From Methylocystis silviterrae (lineage in GTDB: Bacteria; Pseudomonadota; Alphaproteobacteria; Rhizobiales; Beijerinckiaceae), in contig NZ_JABVWW010000002.1 in the NCBI RefSeq assembly GCF_013350005.1, forward strand, positions 186,001 through 250,000: a stretch of 64,000 nucleotides of DNA, given 5' to 3'. Made by a program: the position numbers and the translations under genes. This document shows positions 1-7,846 of this stretch, one piece after another. The notes below the pieces were generated by a model that saw nothing but the letters and a program-made list of their open reading frames with translations, did not search any database and was not told the origin of the DNA. Each line of letters starts with the position of its first letter. The first letter of the stretch is position 1.

Positions 1-2
1 CG

Positions 3-488
3 ATTCGCGCCATCGTCGCCAAGGTTCCCGACGCCGAGACGATGGAGATATTCGATCAGGCGCTCGCTTACGCTGCGAGGAGAGGCGGCGACGCCGGACG
101 CGCGGCGATCACCGGATTTTGCTGGGGCGGGCGCATCGCTTGGCTCTATGCCGCGCATCATCCCCGGCTCCTCGCCTGCATTCCCTGGTACGGGCGGCTT
201 GATGGGCCGCATACGCCGGCGCAGCCGCGCTGGCCGATCGACATCGCGGGGGAGCTGAAAACGCCGACGCTGGGGCTGTACGGCGGCGCCGATCCGAGCA
301 TTCCCGCCGAACTCATCGAGACCATGCGCGAGCGCCTGCAGAAGGCGCGGGCGCCCGCCGAGATCATCGTCTATGCCGACGCGCCGCATGCGTTCTTCGC
401 CGACTATCGCGACAGCTATCGGCCAGACGCCGCCAGCGACGCCTGGGAAAAGGCGTTGGCCTTCCTGCGCGCGAAGGGCGTCGGGTAA
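3..488 (+). CDS. Dienelactone hydrolase family protein, C-terminal part
   Basis: The reading frame is open from the left edge, so the N-terminus lies outside the window and the first internal ATG (42) is not the real start. The alpha/beta-hydrolase nucleophile elbow GFCWGG carries a Cys nucleophile, as in carboxymethylenebutenolidase. It is followed by the acid region (GLYGGAD) and the catalytic His (DAPHAFF). Such enzymes hydrolyse dienelactones in chlorocatechol breakdown, but many family members have unknown substrates and no catechol genes are nearby. The family is clear; the substrate is not. Confidence 0.85.
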   Translation: MRAIVAKVPDAETMEIFDQALAYAARRGGDAGRAAITGFCWGGRIAWLYAAHHPRLLACIPWYGRLDGPHTPAQPRWPIDIAGELKTPTLGLYGGADPSIPAELIETMRERLQKARAPAEIIVYADAPHAFFADYRDSYRPDAASDAWEKALAFLRAKGVG

Positions 489-493
489 CCGCG

Positions 494-1303
494 TTACCGC
501 GGGACGAGCGCGATGATGCGGGCGGGGCCGCCCGAGCCTTTTTCGATCTTCATCGGCAAGGCGACGAGAATCGCGCCCGTTGGGGGCAGCTGGTCGAGGC
601 TGGTGAGATTCTCGAGCCCGCCGATATTTGCGGCGCCAATGATCCGGTGCACCAAAAAATCCTGCGACGGCCCGTTGTCCACGCTCGCCGTGTCGACGCC
701 GATGAGGTTCGGGCGGCGCTCTTTCGCGAGCCAGGCCGCCGCTTCAGGCCCGAAAGACGGGAAATGGAGATGTGTGGCGTCGCCCGGCGTGTCGTCGCCG
801 AGATAGGCCTTCTTGTCGGGCCAGCGCGCGCTCCATCCGGTGCGCAGCAGCACGATCGCTTTGTCGGGTATGCGGCCATGCGCCGCCTCCCAGGCGGCGA
901 TGTCTTCGATCGTCAGCACATAGTCCGGGTTCGCCGCGGCCTTCGCGGCGACGTCAATGACGATCGCCGGCCCGACGAAGCGCTCGACCGGGATCTCGGC
1001 GTTGGTCCATCGACCCTCGGCGAAGTGCATCGGCGCGTCGAGATGGGTGCCGCCATGCTCGGGCGAACAAAAGGCGTTGGCGAAATAGAAGAAGCCTGCC
1101 TTGGTCGGCCCCTTGTGCAGCACTCTGAGCTCGAAACCCGACGGCGAGGTCGGCCAATAGACGGTTTCGGCGTTGAAGGCGTGACTGAGGTCGACGACCT
1201 TGCTCGACGAGAGATCGAGGCTCTGAGCTTGCGCCAATTCGAGTCGGGCGGCGGAGAACGTCAGACAGAGAAACAGAGCGCCTAACGCTATTTGTTTTTT
1301 CAT
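494..1303 (-). CDS. Exported metal-dependent cyclase family protein (kynurenine formamidase-like)
   Basis: The 269-residue protein has a cleavable signal peptide (basic MKKQ, hydrophobic core, about 26 residues) and the metal-binding signature HGGTHLDAPMH around residues 82-92, typical of the cyclase/kynurenine formamidase family (PF04199). I chose the start at 1303 because it begins the signal peptide and has GGAG upstream; the open frame extends further without reason. Cytosolic family members hydrolyse N-formylkynurenine. This copy is exported, so a different amide or ester substrate is likely. It converges with the hydrolase upstream with a 5 bp gap. Confidence 0.8.
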   Translation of the reverse strand: MKKQIALGALFLCLTFSAARLELAQAQSLDLSSSKVVDLSHAFNAETVYWPTSPSGFELRVLHKGPTKAGFFYFANAFCSPEHGGTHLDAPMHFAEGRWTNAEIPVERFVGPAIVIDVAAKAAANPDYVLTIEDIAAWEAAHGRIPDKAIVLLRTGWSARWPDKKAYLGDDTPGDATHLHFPSFGPEAAAWLAKERRPNLIGVDTASVDNGPSQDFLVHRIIGAANIGGLENLTSLDQLPPTGAILVALPMKIEKGSGGPARIIALVPR

Positions 1304-1343
1304 ATCGGGAACGTTCTCCAGAAACGCGCTCGCGCGCAGCTGA

Positions 1344-1550
1344 TCAAAAATCGCTAGCAATTCCTTTGACTTCCCAATCGCCGTAGCGCGCCGGGTCGGG
1401 TCCGCCGCGGCCGCCAAGTTCCTGCGGCGGGGCAGGCGCTTGCGCGGCCTCGCGGCGACGCGCCTGCGCTTCGGCCAATGCGCGCTGCGCGGCGGGCGGC
1501 GGCGGCGCGCGCCGCTCTGTCAAATTCGCTGTGTCTTCTGCCTTCGACAC
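1344..1550 (-). CDS. DUF1674 / succinate dehydrogenase assembly factor 4-like protein
   Basis: This 68-residue protein starts at GTG behind AGGA (spacing 8). A Pro/Ala/Arg-rich N-terminus is followed by the conserved C-terminal signature GGPDPARYGDWEVKG...SDF, which defines DUF1674 (PF07896), the bacterial counterpart of SDHAF4/Sdh8. The eukaryotic factor binds flavinylated SdhA before complex II assembly; the same role here is inferred from the family. It lies divergently from rsmB, about 80 bp apart, an arrangement I consider common in alphaproteobacteria. Confidence 0.85.
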   Translation of the reverse strand: MSKAEDTANLTERRAPPPPAAQRALAEAQARRREAAQAPAPPQELGGRGGPDPARYGDWEVKGIASDF

Positions 1551-1630
1551 GGTCCGTTCCTGTGTGCATTCATCGCCCGCCGCCGCGCTATTGTGCTATG
1601 ATTCGGTTCGGTCGCGGAGGGAGAAGCCGT

Positions 1631-3049
1631 TTGGCGAACAGCGACAGTAGATCAATTTCCGCCCGGACCAAATCGGCGCGTCAAGGGTCCCGGCAAGGCT
1701 TCGTGCCCGCCGAAGCGGTGCGGGAGGCCGAAGCCGCGAAGATTCCCGGGTTGCCGGCGCGCCTCGCCGCCGCCAACATCATCGGCGACATCGTGCAGGG
1801 CGGCCATCGTCTCGATGAGTGTTTCGCGGCGAACGCAGTTCCTTCGCGCCTCTCCGGGCTCGACGCCCGCGACGTGTCGCTCACGCGCTCGATCGTCACG
1901 GTCGCGGTGCGCCGGCTTGGCCTCATCCGCTACGTTCTCGCCGAACTCCTCGAAAAGGGGCTGCCGCGTCAGGCCGCTCGGCTTGAGTTCTCGCTGATCG
2001 CCGCCGCCGCGCAAATCCTGTTTCTCGACGCCGCCGATCACGCCGCCGTCGATCTCGCGGTGCGCGCGGCGCGCCTCGAACCGAAAACCGCCGGCTTTAG
2101 CGGACTCGTCAACGGCGTGCTGCGCAATCTCGCGCGCCGTCGCGAGGAATTCCTCGAGATCGCCGCAAGCGGCGAGTACGACGCGCCGCCATGGCTGGCG
2201 CAGCGTTGGCGCAAGCATTACGGCGAAGACGCTGGGCGCGCCATCGCGGCGATGCACATGCTCGAGCCGCCCCTCGACGTGTCAGTCAAGGACGATCCCA
2301 AGGGCTGGGCGGAGCGGCTCGACGGCGTCGTGCTGCCGACAGGCTCGGTGCGGCTGCGCACCCACGCGCCGATCAGCGAACTTTCCGGCTATGGGGACGG
2401 CGAGTGGTGGGTGCAGGACGCGGCCGCCGCTCTGCCGGCCCGCCTGCTCGCGCCGCGGCCGGATGAGCGGGTGCTCGATATGTGCGCCGCGCCTGGCGGC
2501 AAGACGGCGCAGCTGGCGCTTGCCCGCGCGCAGGTGGTCGCTCTGGACCGTTCGGCGGAGCGCCTGAAGCTGCTCGCCGCCAATCTTGCGCGGCTGCAGT
2601 TGCACGCGGAGGTTGCGGTTGGCGACGCCGCCGCCTATCAGGCGCAGCCTTTCGACGCGATTTTAATTGACGCGCCCTGTTCGGCGACGGGAACGATCCG
2701 CCGCCATCCCGACGTGCCCTGGACCAAGAAGCCGGGCGACATCGAAGCGCTCGCGAGCTTGCAGACAAAGCTGCTCAATCGTGCGGCGCTCCTGACGCGG
2801 GCGGGCGGACGCATCGTTTATTGCTCCTGCTCGCTGGAGCCTGAGGAAGGCGAACAGCAGATCGCCGCGTTTTTGCGCCGCAATCCCGATTTCCGCCGAA
2901 TGCCGATTGATCCTGGCGAGGGCGTCCCGGAGGAGTTCATCAACCGAGACGGCGATCTGCGCACATTGCCGCATTACTGGCCGAACGAAGATCCGCGCCT
3001 TGCCGGTATCGACGGATTCTTCGCCGCGCGGCTGCTGCGGTCGGCCTAG
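1631..3049 (+). CDS. rsmB: 16S rRNA (cytosine-967-C5)-methyltransferase
   Basis: This 472-residue RsmB-type enzyme methylates C967 of 16S rRNA using S-adenosylmethionine. The N-terminal NusB-like RNA-binding domain ends near NGVLRNLAR. The Rossmann methyltransferase domain shows the SAM motif CAAPGGK near residue 284, DAPCSATG near 347 and the catalytic Cys in YCSCS near 398. I chose the TTG start at 1631 because GGAGGGAG lies 7 nt upstream. An in-frame ATG at 1598 and an earlier start at 1478 are possible but lack a comparable ribosome site, and the extension looks non-coding. Confidence 0.92.
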   Translation: MANSDSRSISARTKSARQGSRQGFVPAEAVREAEAAKIPGLPARLAAANIIGDIVQGGHRLDECFAANAVPSRLSGLDARDVSLTRSIVTVAVRRLGLIRYVLAELLEKGLPRQAARLEFSLIAAAAQILFLDAADHAAVDLAVRAARLEPKTAGFSGLVNGVLRNLARRREEFLEIAASGEYDAPPWLAQRWRKHYGEDAGRAIAAMHMLEPPLDVSVKDDPKGWAERLDGVVLPTGSVRLRTHAPISELSGYGDGEWWVQDAAAALPARLLAPRPDERVLDMCAAPGGKTAQLALARAQVVALDRSAERLKLLAANLARLQLHAEVAVGDAAAYQAQPFDAILIDAPCSATGTIRRHPDVPWTKKPGDIEALASLQTKLLNRAALLTRAGGRIVYCSCSLEPEEGEQQIAAFLRRNPDFRRMPIDPGEGVPEEFINRDGDLRTLPHYWPNEDPRLAGIDGFFAARLLRSA

Positions 3050-3051
3050 CT

Positions 3052-3561
3052 CTAGGCCCGCGCCGCGACGAGGGGCGCGAATTCCTTCACCACCTGCTCA
3101 TAGACGACCCGCTTGAACGGCACGATGAGTTCCGGCAGCGCCGAAAGCGTCTCCCAGCGCCAGGCGTCGAATTCGGGCTTATGCGCGCCGTGGCCCGGCG
3201 CGTGAATATCGATCTCGCTTTCGTCGCCGGTGAAGCGCAGCGCGAACCAGCGCTGGGTTTGGCCGACATATTTGCCGCTCCAGCGGTTGTTGTTGTTTCT
3301 GGGCAGATCGTAGCAAAGCCAGTCTGGAGCCTCGGCGAGAAGGGCGACGCTCGACACATTGGTCTCTTCGTGAAGCTCGCGCAGCGCCGCCTCATAGGGC
3401 GTCTCGCCCTCGTCGATGCCCCCCTGAGGCATCTGCCAGAGATAGGGCGGGCGGGTCTGGTCATGGGCGCCTTTGGCGCGCCGCCGCCCGATAAAGGCGA
3501 GGCCTTGCGCATTGAGCAACAAGACGCCGACGCAGGGCCGATACAATCCGCGGCCGCTCAT
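3052..3561 (-). CDS. rppH: RNA pyrophosphohydrolase (Nudix)
   Basis: This 169-residue Nudix hydrolase removes pyrophosphate from 5'-triphosphate mRNA and so primes RNA decay. The Nudix box GGIDEGE...REL.EET is intact near residues 40-62. The N-terminal YRPCVGVLL and the WQMPQGG segment are typical of RppH. Alphaproteobacterial homologues have also been called dinucleoside polyphosphate hydrolases (IalA/InvA). The start at 3561 gives the normal family N-terminus; the frame stays open another 56 codons without similarity. It converges with rsmB with only 2 bp between stop codons. Confidence 0.92.
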   Translation of the reverse strand: MSGRGLYRPCVGVLLLNAQGLAFIGRRRAKGAHDQTRPPYLWQMPQGGIDEGETPYEAALRELHEETNVSSVALLAEAPDWLCYDLPRNNNNRWSGKYVGQTQRWFALRFTGDESEIDIHAPGHGAHKPEFDAWRWETLSALPELIVPFKRVVYEQVVKEFAPLVAARA

Positions 3562-3755
3562 CGCCGCGCCTCGCGGCAAGGCCCATGTTGGGGCGCTCCA
3601 TCGACTGCGTCTGTCATCCGCTCCCCAAGCGTTCGAATTTTGTCGTGGACATTTCTGACGCCCCGCGCGCCCGCCGTCGAGCCGCCAGAGAAAGAATCTG
3701 CTCAAATATTTTGATTCCCTGTCGAGCACATGATTCGATGCGAACGGGCGGCGCT

Positions 3756-4850
3756 CTACGCGCGCCGCGTCAGCGCGCCGTCGGCCTCCATCAGCTCCAG
3801 CAGCATGCCTTCCCGCAACCCCCGGTCGGCGATGCGCGTCCGCTGCGCCGGAAAAAGCGTGCGAATCGCCTCGAAAATCGCGCAGCCGGCAAGGACGAGA
3901 TCGGCGCGTTGCGGTCCGATGCAGCCGTTGGCGACACGCTCATCGAAATCCATGTCTCGCAGCCGCAGGATCGCCCGCGTTGCGTCATCATCGCTCATCC
4001 ACAAGCCGTCGACGCGCCAGCGGTCGTAGCGCTCGAGCCCAAGATGGACGCCGGCCAGGGTGGTGACGGTTCCCGAAGTGCCCAGAAGATGGAAGCGCGG
4101 ACAGCGGCGCTCCGAGGCCATGCGCCGCGCGAAGGGGGCGAGAGTCTCGCGCACCTGCTGGGCCATGGCTGCGAAGGTCTCGGCCGAAACGCAGCGGCCG
4201 CCGAAATGCTCCGCGAGCGTCACGACGCCAAGTTCGAGCGAAGTCCAGGCGCGAAAGGCGTAAGCGCCATTTTCGCTGCGCCGTTCGCGCGTCAGCCACA
4301 CGAGCTCGGTGGACCCGCCGCCGATGTCGAACAGCAGCACGCTTTCGGCGGCCGGATCGGCGAGTGATCCGCAGCCGCGGGCGGCGAAGCGCGCCTCGGT
4401 TTCGCGGTCAATGATCTCGAGTTGCAGCCCGGTGCGTTCGCGGACGCGCTCGACGAATTCATCGCCGTTCGCCGCGCTGCGGCAAGCCTGGGTCGCGACG
4501 AGCCGGGCGCGGGTGACGCCGCGCGCATCCATTTTTTCGCGGCAGATTTGGAGCGCCGCGATGGTGCGCTCGATCGCTTCCTCGCTGATCCGGCCAGCCT
4601 TGCCGAGGCCTTCCCCCAGCCGCACGATGCGCGAGAAGGCGTCGATGATGCGCAAAAAATCATTGTTGCGCCGCCGCGGCCTGTGCTCGGGCCGGGCGAT
4701 CAGCAGCCGGCAGTTGTTGGTGCCGAGGTCGAGCGCAGCATAGACATGGCGCGAGTCGAGCGCGCCGGAAGCGACGCCGGGGGTGATACGAAGCTCGGGC
4801 GCGGCCTGCGCCGAGGCCGACGCCGTAGACGGTAGACCGGTTTCCCTCAC
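3756..4850 (-). CDS. ppx: Exopolyphosphatase / guanosine pentaphosphatase (Ppx/GppA)
   Basis: This 364-residue ASKHA-fold phosphatase has the phosphate-1 loop [13 protein letters not shown], the phosphate-2 motif [11 protein letters not shown] and the [10 protein letters not shown] segment. It would cleave inorganic polyphosphate or pppGpp; sequence alone does not separate the two. I chose the GTG start at 4850 because GGAAGGGA precedes it; the frame remains open to 4997. It lacks the long C-terminal HD-like domain of E. coli Ppx, as is usual for short alphaproteobacterial members. It is upstream of rppH on the same strand, separated by 194 bp. Confidence 0.88.
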   Translation of the reverse strand: MRETGLPSTASASAQAAPELRITPGVASGALDSRHVYAALDLGTNNCRLLIARPEHRPRRRNNDFLRIIDAFSRIVRLGEGLGKAGRISEEAIERTIAALQICREKMDARGVTRARLVATQACRSAANGDEFVERVRERTGLQLEIIDRETEARFAARGCGSLADPAAESVLLFDIGGGSTELVWLTRERRSENGAYAFRAWTSLELGVVTLAEHFGGRCVSAETFAAMAQQVRETLAPFARRMASERRCPRFHLLGTSGTVTTLAGVHLGLERYDRWRVDGLWMSDDDATRAILRLRDMDFDERVANGCIGPQRADLVLAGCAIFEAIRTLFPAQRTRIADRGLREGMLLELMEADGALTRRA

Positions 4851-5031
4851 TCGATCCCTTCCGCGAAGCCGCTCCGTCTCGCCTTGCGCCGCATCGACGG
4901 AAGCGGAGCGGCGATCATCGTAACGCCCAGACGGCTGGCGTAAATTTCTTTCATGCAGGATCGGCGCGCCGCCCGCAAGGGCGTTTCCTGCAGCCATAAG
5001 GGCGCGAGCGGCGGCGTTGGCGGCCGGAAGG

Positions 5032-5060
5032 TTGACACTGTCGGCGGCGCTCTCTAAGTC
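5032..5060 (+). promoter_or_regulatory. Putative sigma-70 promoter of the first tRNA-Gln
   Basis: TTGACA (5032-5037) and TAAGTC (5055-5060) are separated by 17 nt, about 35 nt upstream of the mature tRNA. The -35 is perfect, the -10 moderate. No similar pair precedes the second tRNA copy. Confidence 0.55.
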
Positions 5061-5082
5061 ACCAGCCGTTCGCGCGCGCTCT

Positions 5083-5169
5083 GCGCGGCGCCGTTGGGGG
5101 ATAGTTCAACGGTAGAACAGCGGACTCTGACTCCGTTAATCTTGGTTCGAATCCAGGTCCCCCAGCCAA
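5083..5169 (+). repeat. 87 bp direct repeat, copy 1 (contains tRNA-Gln)
   Basis: These 87 bp are identical by eye to 6786-6872, 1703 bp downstream. The repeat covers the whole tRNA, 12 bp of leader and one base past CCA. Flanking bases differ immediately on both sides, so the edges are sharp. Confidence 0.9.
5095..5168 (+). tRNA. tRNA-Gln (anticodon CUG), copy 1
   Basis: The 74 nt cloverleaf has acceptor TGGGGGA pairing with TCCCCCA, a discriminator G and encoded CCA. The anticodon stem GCGGA/TCCGT holds loop CTCTGAC, giving anticodon CUG for glutamine CAG codons. The TTCGAAT T-loop is canonical. A good promoter precedes it, so this is likely the transcribed ancestral copy. Confidence 0.96.
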
Positions 5170-5523
5170 ATTTCACTTGTCGCGACTTGCCCTCGCGCTC
5201 CTCCCGAACCGGCGGCGACCGTCGCGGTTTCTGAGGACTCAAAGGCTGGCGGAAGCGTGCGACCGCTTCGCCGTTCCCAAGCGCAGTTCAATAGCAGGAA
5301 GCTCAGCAAGCGCCGTTATTCGCGCGTTCCTGCTTTGCGAGAGCCTTGGATGCCCGGCCTCAAGCCCATCCGCAGCGCAACCGAGGAGGCTCTGACCAAT
5401 CTTGCGGCTGCCGCGAGGAGTTGCGGTGTGGATAGCGCCGGGAAGGGAACCCTCGCCGAGCCCAGGGGTTGGTTTTCTGTTAGGCGCGCCGCAGTCCCCG
5501 TGGAGCGAACAGGAGCAGGCAAG
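5170..5523 (+). other. Non-coding stretch between tRNA-Gln and the hypothetical gene
   Basis: About 350 bp with no protein I recognise. Open frames cross it but lack ribosome sites and look compositionally random. No integrase relic is visible after the tRNA. Confidence 0.5.
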
Positions 5524-5919
5524 ATGTCTTCAGGACAAAGCAGTGGAACCGGGGCGAGGACGGAACTGAACGACGAAAAGGTGAGGAAGAACGAAATCCT
5601 CAGTAATCGCGAAAAGGCCCAAAGACGACCTGGACAGAGCTTGGACAGTAAAGGCGTTCAGGTAGACGAATACAAGGACAACCCGGCCAATCGCCGCCCA
5701 TCGAGCGACGATAGAATTCAACCTGATGTCGAGTCAGCCGCCGAGAAGCCGAAGGAGTCGTCGTCCGGGACTGACAGGCCAGAGCCCGCGGATGATTCCG
5801 AGCAAGTTGACCGGCCCGGTTTCGACTTGGGGGGATCGACCGGCGAGACGCAGGCAGGCCGAGGTCTGGGGCTTGGCGCCGATGCGCTGAAAACCCGAAA
5901 AGGGCGCTTGCCAAGATAG
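5524..5919 (+). CDS. Hydrophilic, probably disordered hypothetical protein
   Basis: This 131-residue protein starts at ATG 5524 with AGGAG 8 nt upstream. The frame is open upstream to 5257, but that part looks random. It is rich in Ser, Gly, Asp, Glu, Lys and Arg, has almost no hydrophobic stretch, no cysteine and no membrane segment, and ends in a basic tail (KTRKGRLPR). I recognise no domain. It lies between the two tRNA-Gln repeats, upstream of the HU-like gene. Function unknown; the good ribosome site supports it being real. Confidence 0.55.
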   Translation: MSSGQSSGTGARTELNDEKVRKNEILSNREKAQRRPGQSLDSKGVQVDEYKDNPANRRPSSDDRIQPDVESAAEKPKESSSGTDRPEPADDSEQVDRPGFDLGGSTGETQAGRGLGLGADALKTRKGRLPR

Positions 5920-6366
5920 CGTCGTCTTCAGGCCGCGAGCCGAAGTTCGCGAACGTCCTAAAGAACGCGCCGGAAATCGGTCTCGGCGCGAGACACATTG
6001 GCAATCATTTCGAGCAACGGACAGAAGCTGATTTCTAGTAGGTTGGCTCGACGGACATTGAACTCTGCGCAACATGTGCGCTGACCTAAAAGGGCGCCAA
6101 GCGTTGGGGCGTAAGGCGCCGCGCGCCCTCCCCGGAGCGCCGATGAGCGCTGATCACTCGATGGCGCCTGGAACGAGGCTTGGCCTCCGTCCGAGGGCGC
6201 CGCCACTAGCTCCTCAATCGTAACATTATCAGTATTGCGCTGGCGCGGGATCTTCCGCCGCTTGCAATCACTGCGCAGAAATTTGCGAATCACCAATGAA
6301 ATCGTTAGCAATCGCATGTGTGCGGATGAGCAATAATGCAGGCGCTTATCTAGTAAAGGACATCTT
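5920..6366 (+). other. Long leader of the HU-like gene
   Basis: About 450 bp without a supported gene. The last 150 bp (from about 6220) are clearly more AT-rich than the surroundings and probably carry the promoter of the HU-like gene. I could not fix a convincing -35/-10 pair by eye. Confidence 0.45.
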
Positions 6367-6753
6367 ATGGCTAGAGGAAAACCGGTGAAGGCGGCGAGCA
6401 GGAAGGTCAGCAAGGCTGAGCCTGCCGCCATTCGGCCCATCAAAGAGACATTTACAAAATCGGCTCTCATCAACCGGATTGCCGAGGAGAATGACATTCC
6501 TCGCAAGACCGCGGTGGGCGTCTACGCGACGTTGGAGAGTGTTTTTCTCGGGTCAGTTCACCCGCGCGGCGTGGGCGAATTCACCCTGCCGGGCCTTCTG
6601 AAGGCGACCCTTCGCAAGGTGCCGGCGCGGAAGGCGGGGACTTTGGTTCGCAATCCTGCGACGGGCGAGATGGTCAAGGCCGCCGCCAAGCCCGCAAGCG
6701 TGCGCGTCAAAATCCGGCCGCTCTCCAAACTGAAGTCGGCGGCGACGAAGTAA
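6367..6753 (+). CDS. HU-family DNA-binding protein with extended tails
   Basis: The 128-residue protein contains an HU/IHF fold: helix pair TKSALINRIAEENDIP...AVYATLESVF, then beta-arm VGEFTLPGLLKATLRKVPARKAGTLVRNPATGE, where the NPATGE segment matches the DNA-intercalating arm tip. Compared with about 90-residue HU it has a roughly 28-residue Lys/Ala-rich N-terminal tail and a basic C-terminal tail. It would bend or compact DNA. AAAGGA precedes the ATG. It lies 44 bp before the second tRNA-Gln, inside the repeat-bounded segment, so it may be an accessory or element-borne nucleoid protein. Confidence 0.85.
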   Translation: MARGKPVKAASRKVSKAEPAAIRPIKETFTKSALINRIAEENDIPRKTAVGVYATLESVFLGSVHPRGVGEFTLPGLLKATLRKVPARKAGTLVRNPATGEMVKAAAKPASVRVKIRPLSKLKSAATK

Positions 6754-6785
6754 AGCGCCATCGAGGAAGTCGTCGCGCTAGGTTG

Positions 6786-6872
6786 GCGCGGCGCCGTTGG
6801 GGGATAGTTCAACGGTAGAACAGCGGACTCTGACTCCGTTAATCTTGGTTCGAATCCAGGTCCCCCAGCCAA
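6786..6872 (+). repeat. 87 bp direct repeat, copy 2 (contains tRNA-Gln)
   Basis: Second copy of the 5083-5169 repeat, same orientation. The intervening unit is 1616 bp. Duplication of a complete tRNA, not only its 3' end, is not the usual phage-type attachment signature. Confidence 0.9.
6798..6871 (+). tRNA. tRNA-Gln (anticodon CUG), copy 2
   Basis: Identical to the copy at 5095 over all 74 nt, including CCA. It has no recognisable promoter of its own and sits 44 bp after the HU-like stop codon, so it may be read through from that gene or be silent. Confidence 0.95.
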
Positions 6873-7059
6873 GCATTTCCAAAATTCGGCGCCGAATTCC
6901 GCCTTCAGGCGGTCGCGGGAGTATAACTGCCGCATTAGCGAGACGAAGAAGGCTGCGTGGTTCAGGCCCGCGATGTTTCCTGAAGGGGATTGATCCACTC
7001 CACGTCGGGCCAGAACCGAGTTCATCGGACTGGCGTTCAGGTCGGAGGCTTCGCGGACG

Positions 7060-7242
7060 ATGCATTACGATGCGCTCTTGGCTGCCCTTGTTGCAGGAGT
7101 CGTCACGCTCCTCGCCTTCCTTTTTTGGCCAGCGGTGGCGGATCAGCTCCCGGAACTGGCTCGGGCGGCGATCGTCTATCTTTTAGTGCTGCTCGTCGGG
7201 GCCTGGATCTTCAACGCCTGGCGTCGAACACGGCGCAAATAA
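7060..7242 (+). CDS. Small two-helix membrane protein
   Basis: The 60-residue protein has two strongly hydrophobic segments (about residues 7-24 and 35-54) joined by a short acidic loop and ending in a basic cytoplasmic-type tail (WRRTRRK). GGAGG lies about 9 nt before the ATG. No family recognised. The overlapping frame 6990-7250 is arginine/serine-rich and less protein-like. It follows the second tRNA by about 190 bp. Confidence 0.55.
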   Translation: MHYDALLAALVAGVVTLLAFLFWPAVADQLPELARAAIVYLLVLLVGAWIFNAWRRTRRK

Positions 7243-7295
7243 ACGGTTGATAGGGCAAATTGTCGACGGGCGGTCGCCGAGCTTCGCTTTCCCAC

Positions 7296-7324
7296 TTGAC
7301 AGCGGTCAATAAACCTACTCTTAA
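7296..7324 (+). promoter_or_regulatory. Putative promoter for the 40-residue membrane protein
   Basis: TTGACA (7296-7301), a 17 nt spacer and TCTTAA (7319-7324) lie 45 bp before ATG 7369. The -35 is perfect; the -10 is weak. Confidence 0.4.
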
Positions 7325-7368
7325 CGGCTCGCCATTTAGATCGCGATCTTTCTCAGGCGAACAGGTTC

Positions 7369-7491
7369 ATGCGCTTCCTTAAAAAACTCCCAAGCTTTGC
7401 CGCGCCGCTTGTCGGCGTCACGGTTGCGCTCGCCCTGTGCATCGTCGTCTTCGCTTTGTCCTTGGCAGGGATCGATCCAAGCCTCGATTAA
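7369..7491 (+). CDS. Very small single-span membrane protein
   Basis: A 40-residue peptide: basic start (MRFLKK), one long hydrophobic segment (about residues 10-34) and a short polar end (GIDPSLD). The composition fits a single membrane helix. A promoter-like pair lies upstream, but the ribosome site (AGG three bases before ATG) is weak. No family recognised. It converges with the FYDLN gene 22 bp away. Confidence 0.45.
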   Translation: MRFLKKLPSFAAPLVGVTVALALCIVVFALSLAGIDPSLD

Positions 7492-7513
7492 GCGGCGTCA
7501 GAACGTCAACAGC

Positions 7514-7846
7514 TTATTCGGTGGCGGTTACGACGACGTCCGCTTCCACTTCTTCCAGCACCGCTTCGATTCTGTCTTCTTCCTCATCGGCCGTTGAGTC
7601 TTCCTCCTCATCAGCCGTTGACAAGAGAACATCATCAACGATCGGTTCGATGACCGGCGCGACTGGCGCGGACCTGGCGAAAGTCGCCGAATGGTAAGCC
7701 GGTCGCCTTGCCGCCGAACGCAAGACCTCGACGACTTGAAAGGCCGCGGCGCACTTCGGGCAGACGATCGGCAAGCGATTGAGATCGTAAAAAGCAGTTG
7801 CGCACGTCAGGCATCGGCGCTTCACGCCGAGTTCAGCTTTGGCCAT
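7514..7846 (-). CDS. FYDLN acid domain protein (TIGR02300 type)
   Basis: This 110-residue protein begins MAKAELGVKR and has a zinc-ribbon-like pair CLTC...CPKC flanking FYDLN, the name-giving motif of this alphaproteobacterial family. The C-terminal half is highly acidic and contains an imperfect duplication of TADEEED. The start at 7846 matches the family N-terminus; the longer frame to 7987 is discarded. The molecular function is not known. The Cys pairs suggest zinc binding. Confidence 0.88.
   Translation of the reverse strand: MAKAELGVKRRCLTCATAFYDLNRLPIVCPKCAAAFQVVEVLRSAARRPAYHSATFARSAPVAPVIEPIVDDVLLSTADEEEDSTADEEEDRIEAVLEEVEADVVVTATE

Noticed and set aside
4847-5038. 63-codon minus-strand frame whose stop overlaps the ppx GTG start
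   Set aside because: The overlap looks like coupling, but the protein is Arg/Pro-rich without recognisable features and the tRNA promoter lies in its upstream part. Kept as unlikely.
5083-6872. Integrase-driven genomic island
   Set aside because: No integrase, recombinase or mobilisation gene is present, so only the repeat and its content are reported.
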